From positions 1 to 64,000 of the IMG/VR virus record IMGVR_UViG_3300028590_000009: 64,000 bases of DNA; one strand, 5' to 3'. Below are positions 1-6,839 of the stretch, piece after piece; position 1 is the stretch's first letter; every line of letters starts with the position of its first letter. Made by a program: the position numbers and the translations under genes. The DNA comes from a virus. The notes below the pieces were generated by a model. It saw only the letters and a program-made list of their open reading frames with translations. It was not told where the DNA came from and made no database searches.

Positions 1-132
1 ATCGAGAAGGAAGCCTAGGCGGAAGCTGAGGCGCAACAGCCGGTCATGCTCGACACTCCTGGCGATTTCGTAGGCGGAAAGCCTGCCGCTGAGGATCCAG
101 CCGAGGATGACCCGTTCGCCAAGGCTGCCTGA
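1..132 (+). pseudogene. Portal protein C-terminal end (partial), reading frame broken by TAG
   Basis: The frame that ends at the TGA at 130-132 reads as an Ala/Glu/Asp/Pro-rich tail (ending DDPFAKAA), the kind of low-complexity C-terminus phage portal proteins have, and it sits directly before a minor capsid gene, where portal is expected. The same frame contains a TAG at 16-18, with similar acidic/alanine codons on both sides (IEKEA then AEAEAQQ). Either the portal really ends at 18 and the rest is relict sequence, or the last 37 residues need amber readthrough, or there is an error in the read. The stop at 130-132 overlaps the next start (ATG at 132), which fits translation continuing to 132. 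The portal assignment rests on position and composition only. Confidence 0.35.
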
Positions 133-1100
133 TGCCGCTCACCCCCACTTATGGCGATGGCCGTGTCGGCCCGGTGATGCTGCTCTATCTGGCGGGGGAG
201 CGGGCACTGTGGCGACTGATCGGCCAGTATTTGACGGACGGTCGCGGTTTGCGCCGCCCGTGGGTGACTCGACAACTGTTGCGGATCCCCGCGTTTCGTC
301 GTGGCGCTGCCCGCATCGTGATCGGTGTCGCGACACAAGCAGCGGTCTTGATCGCCGCCCTGCTGCTGCGAGCCTTCCGTGACGGTGCCGCTGCTGCCCG
401 CGCTGACCTACCGGGCCGTCCGCGCGTCCTCGCTGTCGAGTCGACAGCTGTCGAGCACGCCGCGCGCGTGCTGGAGGCGTTGAAGCCACTACATGACAGC
501 CTGCCAAATGTCGCCGAGCGTGTGTATCGGACAGTGCTGGATGACGTTGCGCGCGCGGCAGATCCCCTCTCGGATGCAGATCGTGACGTGATCGTGCGCA
601 AAGCGTTGGAGCGTGAAGCCCGCCGAGGATTCACAGGCTACGTGGATCCGCGCGGGCGCCGCTATGAGGCGATTGGCTGGATCGAGATGTTGATCCGGGC
701 GACCTGCACTCACGCCGAGGTCGACGGCTACTGCGAACAGTTGACGGCCGAGGGGCATGACCTGTTCGTCGTCTCCGACGTGCCTGGCGCGTGCGAACTT
801 TGTCGACCGATGGAAGGTCACGTAATCAGCATCTCCGGGTCTACAGTCGGTGCGATTACGCGTGAGTCGAGTACCGGACGAACTGTCACAGTGACGGTTC
901 TGTGCTCGTTGGCTGAGGCACGGAAACGCGGCCTATTCCATCGCGGCTGCCGACATTCGATCCGAGTGTGGACACCTGACGATCCCGCACCGCCCCGCGC
1001 CATCCGCGCGACCCCCGCTCAACGTGCCGCCCGATCGAATGATCGCGCCGCAATACGTCGCCGCCGATCCCTCGACAGGATCGCTGCCGCAACACGATAA
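132..1100 (+). CDS. Minor capsid protein (phage minor head protein 2 / MuF-like)
   Basis: A 322-residue protein immediately after the portal frame. Residues 1-95 are basic and hydrophobic. The C-terminal half carries the metal-site signature of phage minor capsid proteins: CELC (C221, C224), then GLFHRGCRHSI with H270, C273 and H275 about 50 residues later. Family members sit in the procapsid next to portal, and some are internal head proteins. The tail (residues 290-322) is strongly Arg/Ala-rich and could contact DNA. The start overlaps the preceding stop (TGATG). No protease active site is apparent, so it is not called a maturation protease. Confidence 0.8.
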   Translation: MPLTPTYGDGRVGPVMLLYLAGERALWRLIGQYLTDGRGLRRPWVTRQLLRIPAFRRGAARIVIGVATQAAVLIAALLLRAFRDGAAAARADLPGRPRVLAVESTAVEHAARVLEALKPLHDSLPNVAERVYRTVLDDVARAADPLSDADRDVIVRKALEREARRGFTGYVDPRGRRYEAIGWIEMLIRATCTHAEVDGYCEQLTAEGHDLFVVSDVPGACELCRPMEGHVISISGSTVGAITRESSTGRTVTVTVLCSLAEARKRGLFHRGCRHSIRVWTPDDPAPPRAIRATPAQRAARSNDRAAIRRRRSLDRIAAATR

Positions 1101-1127
1101 CTGAATTCGCGCCCGAACAGGGCTCTC

Positions 1128-1166
1128 AATGACCCGGATGGTTTCTTACCTCCGGGTTTCGTCATT
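1128..1166 (+). terminator. Weak hairpin between minor capsid and scaffold genes
   Basis: AATGACCCGGA pairs with TCCGG and GTCATT, with a five-base bulge and a 12-base loop. No T-run follows, so it may be a processing site or partial terminator. It lies in a 122-bp gap that otherwise holds only the scaffold ribosome-binding site. Confidence 0.25.
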
Positions 1167-1222
1167 TCAACACCGTCCCGGCCTGGTGCCGCGCGGTGTT
1201 CACGTGTCCCAGGAGGACATTC

Positions 1223-1954
1223 ATGGCCGACGAAGCCACCCCCCAGGAAACCACAACTGAAGATACTGCCGCCGAAATCGAAGCCGATTCGACGGATTCG
1301 GATACCGAGGTCAGTGCCGATGTACAGGGCACTGAAACCGATACCGAAATTGCGGCCGAGGAAACTGCGGCTGCCGAGAAAACCTATGGCGAAACGTACG
1401 TCAAGAAATTGCGTGCCGAAGCCGCCAACGCCCGCGTCAAAGGCGCTGCCGCAGCGGAGAAAGCAGCCCAGGAGGCTGCCGTCAACGCCGAGAAGGCACT
1501 CACTGAAAAGTGGGCGAAGGCTCTCGGGCTCGCTGGCGACGACACCGAACCCGACCCGGCTGAACTGCTGAAACAGGCAGAGAAGCAGGCCGCGGAGTAT
1601 GCGCAGGAACGCGATTCCTACGCCGAAAAGCTCCGCAACTATGCACGCAAGGACGCACTGACCGACGCCGCCCGCACAGCGGATGGCGATCTCGATGCGA
1701 TCCTCGATTCCCGCAAGATCGCGGGCGAAATCGAAAAGCTCGACACGACCGCAGACGATTTCCCGGCCCTGGTGGCCGAAATCGTCAAGAGCGCGGTCGA
1801 TTCCAATCCGAAGCTGAAAAAGGCCGCCGACCGGGTGTCGGCTCCTCGTAGCGGCGGTGACCCTTCCGGCGGTAACGCAGCCCCAAATTCGCGTTCGCCG
1901 AAAACCGTTGACGACTTCCGCAAGGCAATGCAAGACGCCGCGAAGTCGAAGTAA
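1223..1954 (+). CDS. Capsid scaffolding protein
   Basis: A 243-residue, very acidic, Ala/Glu-rich protein with long heptad-like helices (about residues 50-150) and a basic C-terminal end (DDFRKAMQDAAKSK), directly upstream of the major capsid gene. This composition and position are typical of phage scaffolds, which template procapsid assembly and contact the coat through a short basic C-terminal helix. The start is set at 1223, where AGGAGG lies six bases upstream; the in-frame GTG at 1196 has no such site and would put the ribosome site inside the gene. No fused protease domain is visible. Confidence 0.85.
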   Translation: MADEATPQETTTEDTAAEIEADSTDSDTEVSADVQGTETDTEIAAEETAAAEKTYGETYVKKLRAEAANARVKGAAAAEKAAQEAAVNAEKALTEKWAKALGLAGDDTEPDPAELLKQAEKQAAEYAQERDSYAEKLRNYARKDALTDAARTADGDLDAILDSRKIAGEIEKLDTTADDFPALVAEIVKSAVDSNPKLKKAADRVSAPRSGGDPSGGNAAPNSRSPKTVDDFRKAMQDAAKSK

Positions 1955-1966
1955 AAGGAGCCACTA

Positions 1967-2908
1967 ATGGCGAATACCCTTCTCACTCCCGATGTGCTGG
2001 CGACTGCCGCGCTCGCGAACCTGTACGAGCAGTTGGTCATGGTACCGCTGGTGTACACCGATGTGTCGAGCGATTTCACTCGCGCGAAGGTCGGCGAGAC
2101 CGTCAACATTCGCAAGCCCGCGACCTTCACGGCGCAGACCTTCGTTCGCGCTGACGGCATCACCATCCAGAACGCGACCGAGACCAGCGTCCCGGTCGTC
2201 CTGAACACCATCAAGGACGTGTCCTTCGCGATCACTGCGGAGGATCTGACCCTGCACCTGAACGACTTCACCGAGCAGCTGCTGCGTCCGGCGATGGAAG
2301 CTCTGGCGCAGTCGATCGACCGGGCGATCATCGCCCAGGCCAAGGCCGACTTCACCGCCATCGCGGGCGACGAGTACTTCCCCGGCACCACGACCGGCGC
2401 GCACGACAACTGGCAGCATCCCGAGGTGCTGATCGAGGCGGGCCGCCTGCTCGACATCTCGAATGTTCCGGACAGCGAGCGCGCAGCCGTTGTCGGTCCG
2501 ACCACGAAGGCTAAGTGGTTGAACGCCGACATCCTCAAGCACGCCGACAAGTCCGGTTCGACCATGGCTCTGCGCAAGGGCAGCATCGGCGAGAACCTGT
2601 TCTCGTTCGACGCCTACATGACGCAGAATATCGTGCAGCCCGCCGGCAGCCCGTCGACCGGTCAGCCCACCACCGAGGTCGGTTTGGCGTTCCATCGCAC
2701 CGCGCTGGCGCTCGCCTCGGCCCCGCTCGCGGCCCCGTCCGACGGCTCCTGGCATTCGGTCCAGTCCTACAAGGGCCTGAGCCTGCGACTGGTCAAGAAA
2801 TACGACATCAACAAGAAGCAGGACGTCTGCTCGGTCGACATCCTGTTCGGCACCAAAACCTTGGATGCCAACCGCGGCGTGCTCCTCAAGGGCGACAACG
2901 CCTCCTGA
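1967..2908 (+). CDS. Major capsid protein (P22 coat-like family)
   Basis: A 313-residue HK97-fold-type coat protein of the P22 gp5-like family common in actinophages. The N-terminal region (LLTPDVLATAALANLYEQL) and the segment around VNIRKPATFTA are characteristic, followed by the AITAEDLTLHLNDF helix. A strong AAAAGGAG site stands before the ATG. The gene follows the scaffold and is followed by a perfect hairpin, which would help set high coat expression relative to downstream connector genes. The insertion domain typical of P22 itself appears short or absent. Confidence 0.92.
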   Translation: MANTLLTPDVLATAALANLYEQLVMVPLVYTDVSSDFTRAKVGETVNIRKPATFTAQTFVRADGITIQNATETSVPVVLNTIKDVSFAITAEDLTLHLNDFTEQLLRPAMEALAQSIDRAIIAQAKADFTAIAGDEYFPGTTTGAHDNWQHPEVLIEAGRLLDISNVPDSERAAVVGPTTKAKWLNADILKHADKSGSTMALRKGSIGENLFSFDAYMTQNIVQPAGSPSTGQPTTEVGLAFHRTALALASAPLAAPSDGSWHSVQSYKGLSLRLVKKYDINKKQDVCSVDILFGTKTLDANRGVLLKGDNAS

Positions 2909-2922
2909 TCCAACCCATCCTG

Positions 2923-2954
2923 ACGGCCTCGAACCCAGCACGGTTCGAGGCCGT
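2923..2954 (+). terminator. Hairpin terminator after major capsid gene
   Basis: A perfect 13-bp stem (ACGGCCTCGAACC with its complement at 2942-2954), a six-base loop and a short TTT. It lies 15 bp after the capsid stop and probably attenuates transcription into the connector genes. Confidence 0.75.
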
Positions 2955-2983
2955 TTGGGATGCAACGACTTTGGAGTATCGAA

Positions 2984-3184
2984 GTGCACGGATACCGTGA
3001 CATTCATACCGGGCAAATCGTTCTGTCCGACCAGCCGCGCGACGACCTGCTGGAGTGGGCGTATTGGCGAGAGCTTTCACCGGCCGAGGTCGCTGAACTC
3101 GACAAGGCCGACGAGCCCGCCAAGAAAGCCCCGGCGAAGAAGGCCGCACCACGCGCATCCGCGAAGGCGGAAGGCGGCGAGTAG
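2984..3184 (+). CDS. Small head protein with Lys/Ala-rich tail, function unknown
   Basis: A 66-residue protein between coat and connector genes. The N-terminal half is a compact acidic module (YRDIHTGQIVLSD); the C-terminal third is a run of PAKKAPAKKAA-type residues, seen in several actinophage head-region proteins of unknown role. The GTG at 2984 is preferred because GGAG stands seven bases upstream; the in-frame ATG at 2960 abuts the terminator hairpin and has no ribosome site. It could be a decoration or head-completion protein; nothing decides. Confidence 0.7.
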   Translation: MHGYRDIHTGQIVLSDQPRDDLLEWAYWRELSPAEVAELDKADEPAKKAPAKKAAPRASAKAEGGE

Positions 3185-3187
3185 CTG

Positions 3188-3622
3188 ATGCTCGTTTATG
3201 CCGCACCTGATGACCTGGCCGACTGGATCGGCGCCGACGACCTCCCGGATGATTCGGAAGGTGAACGGCTGATCAAGTACGCGTCCCGTCTGGTGCGCAA
3301 AGCCACCCGCTGCGACCGCTACGAGGTCGACCCGACCGGACTGCCTGTCGACCTGGATGTACTACATCCGATGCGGGACGCCACCTGCATTCAGGTCGCC
3401 GCATGGGTTGCTGCGGGGATCGATCCTGCTGGCGGTGTAGCTGGTCGTGAGATCGGGATCGCTTCACAGTCGGCGGACGGCGGATCGGTGTCTTACGCCG
3501 ATTCGGTGACTGCCGACGAGGTGCGCGAAACGGTCGAACGTCTCACTCCTGCCGCGCTGGATGTGCTGCGGGAGAACAAGCTCGCATCCGGGCGGCCGAC
3601 CGTGCTGGGGCAACGATGGTGA
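3188..3622 (+). CDS. Head-tail connector (adaptor-type)
   Basis: A 144-residue, mostly helical acidic protein (DDLADWIGADDLPDDSEGERLIKYASRLVRKAT begins the helical bundle) in the position of the adaptor that docks under the portal ring in HK97/SPP1-type necks. The sequence pattern of a helix ending in a conserved Arg/Lys face, followed by a variable loop and a C-terminal helix, is typical of gp6/gp15-like connectors. It overlaps the next gene by seven bases. Assignment is by synteny and fold-like pattern. Confidence 0.75.
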   Translation: MLVYAAPDDLADWIGADDLPDDSEGERLIKYASRLVRKATRCDRYEVDPTGLPVDLDVLHPMRDATCIQVAAWVAAGIDPAGGVAGREIGIASQSADGGSVSYADSVTADEVRETVERLTPAALDVLRENKLASGRPTVLGQRW

Positions 3623-3987
3623 ACTACGCGCCACCTGTGTACGCGGCGGGCGTGATGCTCACTGTGGTTCGCCGCGGCACCGCGAACGCGAAGGACTGGC
3701 AAGGCGACTTCGCCACACCCACTCCCGCCACACATCAGATCGGCCCATGCGACCTGAAGTGGCTGACCGACACCGAGGACACGTCGAAAGGCGAAGTTCT
3801 GATGCGGTCCGCCCAGGTCACCGCACCTGCTGGCTCGGATGTGCTGGATTCGGACACGATCCAAATCCCGGGCGTCGACGGCGAGTTCGTCATCGACGGC
3901 GCTGTCCGCATCTCCCCGAACGGGTTCACAGGCTGGGCCACCGGGAAGCGATTCAAGATCGCGAAGGACGGACCCCGTGGAGTATGA
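3616..3987 (+). CDS. Head-tail stopper / neck protein
   Basis: A 123-residue, beta-rich protein (KDWQGDFATPTPATHQIG and GEVLMRSAQVTAPAGSDVL) in the position of the head closure (stopper) protein. It begins inside the previous gene and ends inside the next one, as tightly coupled neck genes do. The family has a small SH3-like beta barrel; here this is inferred from strand pattern and gene order. Confidence 0.7.
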   Translation: MVNYAPPVYAAGVMLTVVRRGTANAKDWQGDFATPTPATHQIGPCDLKWLTDTEDTSKGEVLMRSAQVTAPAGSDVLDSDTIQIPGVDGEFVIDGAVRISPNGFTGWATGKRFKIAKDGPRGV

Positions 3988-4276
3988 CGGCTCAGACTTC
4001 GACCTCGACACCACCTTCATGCGGACGTCAGAGGAACTGACCCAGTTCGTGCAGGAGATCGCCGAACAGGGCGCCGATCGTTGGGCTGTCCGGAGTCGCT
4101 GGCGTACGGGCTTCAATGCAACGAGCGTTTCGGCCCATGCAGGTCCGGGCGAAAACGGCGACATCGAAGGCGTCACCTACGCCTCCGGTTACTACGCCCG
4201 ATTCCGCGAGCACGGCACCCGCTGGAACAGGCCAGAGCATGTGATGCGCGACTTCATTCGAGACGTGGAGGGCTGA
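3977..4276 (+). CDS. Tail-head joining protein (HK97 gp10-like)
   Basis: A 99-residue protein starting at a GTG that overlaps the end of the stopper gene. The segment TGFNATSVSAHAG followed by YYARFREHGTRWNRPEH is the signature region of HK97-gp10-like neck proteins (an F/Y-x-E-x-GT-x-x-x-PxH/RP motif). It acts at the head-tail interface in assembly. The longer upstream frame is rejected because it would overlap the stopper gene almost entirely. Confidence 0.8.
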   Translation: MEYDGSDFDLDTTFMRTSEELTQFVQEIAEQGADRWAVRSRWRTGFNATSVSAHAGPGENGDIEGVTYASGYYARFREHGTRWNRPEHVMRDFIRDVEG

Positions 4277-4659
4277 TGCCACTGCCCCCATACCCCGAAT
4301 TCGACGATGTCATGAAGGCGTTGTTGGACGATATCGCGCCCGTAGTCACGCACGAATCCGACGAGATCCCCCCGCCCTACATCTATGTCACCCGCGTCGG
4401 CGGCGCCGACAACGGATGGTCGGACAACCCGATCATCGACGTCGAATACGTGGCCGACTCCCGTGCCGAGTCGAAGACTCTGAAAACGGCTGGGCAGGAA
4501 CGTATTCGCGCGGCCGGAAACACCAGGCCAGGCGGGTACCTGATCGACACCGCCGAGGAAAACCCCGGTGGCGGCGGCCAGTACATCCCGCCGCAACAGC
4601 GTGACCGTCGCGGCGTGACCGCCACCGTGCGCCTCTCCTATCGCAGGCCCCGCGCCTAG
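4276..4659 (+). CDS. Tail terminator protein
   Basis: A 127-residue protein that follows gp10-like and precedes the major tail protein, the invariant slot of the tail terminator that caps the finished tail tube. It has a mixed alpha/beta pattern with an N-terminal helix (YPEFDDVMKALLDDIAPVV) and a central IYVTRVGG strand, consistent with the lambda gpU/HK97 family. It shares TGATG with the upstream stop. Confidence 0.75.
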   Translation: MPLPPYPEFDDVMKALLDDIAPVVTHESDEIPPPYIYVTRVGGADNGWSDNPIIDVEYVADSRAESKTLKTAGQERIRAAGNTRPGGYLIDTAEENPGGGGQYIPPQQRDRRGVTATVRLSYRRPRA

Positions 4660-4676
4660 CACTCTTTCACACTTTC

Positions 4677-4716
4677 ACGCCACCCCGACGCTTCTGCGGG
4701 CGGGGCTCTGTGGCGT
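4677..4716 (+). terminator. Hairpin ahead of major tail protein gene
   Basis: ACGCCAC pairs with GTGGCGT at 4710-4716, with an inner CCCG/CGGG pairing. There is no T-run. It sits in the 77-bp gap before the major tail gene, so it may be an RNA-processing or attenuating structure rather than a true terminator. Confidence 0.35.
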
Positions 4717-4736
4717 GCCCACACAAGGGATTGCCA

Positions 4737-5651
4737 ATGGCAGCAGTAACTTACGAAGACCTCGCTAATTGGAATGCCGCGACGATGCGGCGCGCCAACA
4801 AAGGCTTCGTCCTCATCGGCGACGATGACGCAACCATCCCCGCCGCCTTCACTGATGGTGTCAGCGCCGAATTCCAGGCCCTGCCGGACTTCCGCAGCTT
4901 GGGACTCATCGCGAAAGACGGCGCGCCCACATTCCGCCCCGAAGTCCAGTCCAACGATGTCGAGTCGTGGGGCGCGTTGGAGCCGACCCGCACCGACATT
5001 CTCTCGATGAACATGTCGGTGTCGTTCACCGCGCAGCAGACCAACCGCGACACCCTCGCCTTGTACGCGGGTATCAGCCTCGATGACGTCGTCGCCGATG
5101 CCACCACCAAGGAAATCCAGTTCAACAACCCGACCAGCCCGGCCACCCGGTACAACCGGTACATCTTCGGCATGGTCGACGGCGAAGGTGCTGACGCGAT
5201 CACGATCCTGCGGATTCTGCCTCGCGCCACCGTGTCCGAGATCGGTGAGCAGTCCTGGAGCCAGGAAAACGTCCTCACCTACAACTTTACCTTGAAGGCC
5301 AAGATCGACGAAGACCTCGGCTACTCGATGAAGAACGTGATCTGCGGTCCGGGTGTCGCCGGGATCCTCGCCGACATGGGCTTCACGGCCACCGCGCACA
5401 TCCCGATCATCTCGGGCCGCGCACCGTCCGGGAACCTCGCGACCGCTGGCGGCGAAATCCTGGTCCTGTCGGGCGACCACTTCACCGGCGTCACCGGCGT
5501 CACTGTCGGCGGCACCGCTGTCCTGGACTACCAGCTGGTCGACGACAACACGCTGTCGATCATCACCCCGGCCAAGAGCGCGTCCACGGTCAACATCGTG
5601 GTCACCAACGCTACCGGGCCTTCGGCGGGCTTCTCCGTCACCTACGCCTGA
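4737..5651 (+). CDS. Major tail tube protein with C-terminal Ig-like (IPT/TIG) domain
   Basis: A 304-residue protein. Residues 1-210 form the tail tube module (tyrosine/aromatic beta pattern ending LTYNFTLKAKIDEDLGYSM). Residues about 222-304 form a separate beta domain (GEILVLSGDHFTGVTGVTVGG, then TIITPA-type strands and TVNIVVTNATGPS), the pattern of IPT/TIG Ig-like folds that decorate the outside of many siphophage tails and can bind cell-surface sugars. The start at 4737 is chosen for AAGGGA seven bases upstream; GTG at 4710 lies in the hairpin. Confidence 0.88.
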   Translation: MAAVTYEDLANWNAATMRRANKGFVLIGDDDATIPAAFTDGVSAEFQALPDFRSLGLIAKDGAPTFRPEVQSNDVESWGALEPTRTDILSMNMSVSFTAQQTNRDTLALYAGISLDDVVADATTKEIQFNNPTSPATRYNRYIFGMVDGEGADAITILRILPRATVSEIGEQSWSQENVLTYNFTLKAKIDEDLGYSMKNVICGPGVAGILADMGFTATAHIPIISGRAPSGNLATAGGEILVLSGDHFTGVTGVTVGGTAVLDYQLVDDNTLSIITPAKSASTVNIVVTNATGPSAGFSVTYA

Positions 5652-5673
5652 TCTTCAGGCGCCCCTGATCGTC

Positions 5674-5706
5674 GTCCCGCGCGTGATTCCTGGCCGCGCG
5701 CGGGAC
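5674..5706 (+). terminator. Hairpin after major tail gene
   Basis: A perfect 10-bp stem, GTCCCGCGCG with CGCGCGGGAC, and a 13-base loop, 23 bp after the major tail stop. The lack of a T-run suggests attenuation rather than full stop. Confidence 0.55.
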
Positions 5707-5756
5707 GGCTCTACTCCCCAATTCTTCGCCAGGACATCCAAGCCAGGAGACCCCCC

Positions 5757-5960
5757 ATGGCTTTCACCCCTGTTCGCATGGCGTCACCGGACGGCCGCGA
5801 ATGCCTCGTCGGCTCCGCTACCGAGCGTGAACACCTGCGCGCCCGCGGCTACCGCATCGTCACCGCGCCGACCCCCGAGCCCGCGCCCGTCAAGGCCGAG
5901 CCGAAGCCTGCGCCGAAACCGGTCGCCAAGGTCGAGCCCGCGGACACCAAAAGCAAGTAG
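5757..5960 (+). CDS. Small tail-region protein, Pro/Lys-rich C-terminus
   Basis: A 67-residue protein with a strong AGGAG site. Residues 1-35 form a small conserved-looking module (SPDGRECLVGSATEREHLRA); residues 36-67 are an alternating Ala-Pro-Lys/Glu stretch. Actinophages often carry such a protein between the major tail gene and the tail chaperones; its role is unknown. The tail resembles the Lys/Ala/Pro tail of the small head protein at 2984. Confidence 0.75.
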   Translation: MAFTPVRMASPDGRECLVGSATEREHLRARGYRIVTAPTPEPAPVKAEPKPAPKPVAKVEPADTKSK

Positions 5961-5991
5961 CACCAACCACTTCTAGCCAGGAGTTTCAGAC

Positions 5992-6381
5992 ATGGCAGCC
6001 CCCAGGAAGACCGCCGCAACCGTCGAAACCGACGCCCCGAAAAAGAGCCGTTGGGCGACGCTGCGGGACGAGGCACGCGCCAAGCACAAAGCATTGCCGC
6101 CGTACGAGTTCGATGGCACCACCCCGCCGACTCTGATCAGCGCACCCGACACTGTCGAACGTGCGACTGCTCTCGCGCGACTGATCGACTCGAAGGGGCG
6201 CGTCGACGAACGCGACGTGGTGCCACTGTTCGAATCCGTGTGCGGCGCAGCGTTCGACACCGTCTGGGATGTCATCAAAGACGAACCGATGGAAGTGTTG
6301 TTCCCGTTGTTCGCTGACATCAACACCCACTTCAGCAGCATCCCCGACGACGAAGGCGACGACCTCCCGGGAAACGCCTAG
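5992..6381 (+). CDS. Tail assembly chaperone G
   Basis: A 129-residue, unshifted product of the chaperone pair that binds the tape measure while the tail tube polymerises. It is helical, with a basic N-terminus (MAAPRKTAATVETDAPKKS) and an acidic end (DDEGDDLPGNA). The frame ends at TAG 6379-6381, right after a slippery heptamer at 6369-6375, so most ribosomes make this product and a minority make the fused form. Position directly before the tape measure supports the call. Confidence 0.88.
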   Translation: MAAPRKTAATVETDAPKKSRWATLRDEARAKHKALPPYEFDGTTPPTLISAPDTVERATALARLIDSKGRVDERDVVPLFESVCGAAFDTVWDVIKDEPMEVLFPLFADINTHFSSIPDDEGDDLPGNA

Positions 6382-6824
6382 CCCTCGTACTCCTCATCGA
6401 GGACTACGGGGAAGAAATCGAATACGACCTCCAAGATTTCCTGAAGGTCGACCTGGGCGAGTTCTTCCGGGGCGAACGACCGTGGGGCCAGCTGTACCGG
6501 TTCTTGCGGCGTCTGCCCTCGCACGGCTGGTATCACAGCGCGCTTGCGATGAACGAAGACGTCGGACGCATGCGGGCCGAACAGCCTATGCCTGAGGATA
6601 TCCCGCCACCGACACCGCACGGCTACAGCTTCCCGGTGTTGCTGCAACTGCGAGTCATCGACTTGCAGAAGGAAATCCTTCGCGCCCTGCCCGCCATTTT
6701 CGGCGGCAAACTCGGGCCACCCTTCCCGCCCGAACCGCGCCCCATGACCGCGGAAATGCGATTCCGGGATCAACGCGAGACGAAGAACGTCCATTCCGTC
6801 CTGGCTCAAATGGGCATTCGATGA
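5992..6824 (+). CDS. Tail assembly chaperone G-T fusion (programmed -1 frameshift)
   Basis: About 277 residues, read as 5992-6375 joined to 6375-6824. After the G GGA AAC heptamer the ribosome steps back one base and continues as RLALVLLIEDYGEEIEYDL in the -1 frame, avoiding TAG at 6379 and reaching the TGA at 6822-6824, 15 bases before the tape measure start. The T part contains the F-rich helix DFLKVDLGEFFRGERPWGQL, typical of T domains. A separate start for the T frame (for example 6504) would lose this domain, so the fusion is the natural product. Confidence 0.85.
6369..6375 (+). promoter_or_regulatory. -1 ribosomal frameshift site GGGAAAC
   Basis: A canonical X-XXY-YYZ heptamer in the right register (codons GGA AAC in the zero frame), four bases before the G stop codon. 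It joins the G and T chaperone frames. Confidence 0.88.
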
Positions 6825-6839
6825 ATTAGGTGGTGCCGG

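Noticed and set aside
1019-1933. A 304-codon minus-strand frame over the scaffold gene
   Set aside because: Mirror of the scaffold's alternating codons; Gly/Phe-rich nonsense sequence without a start site.
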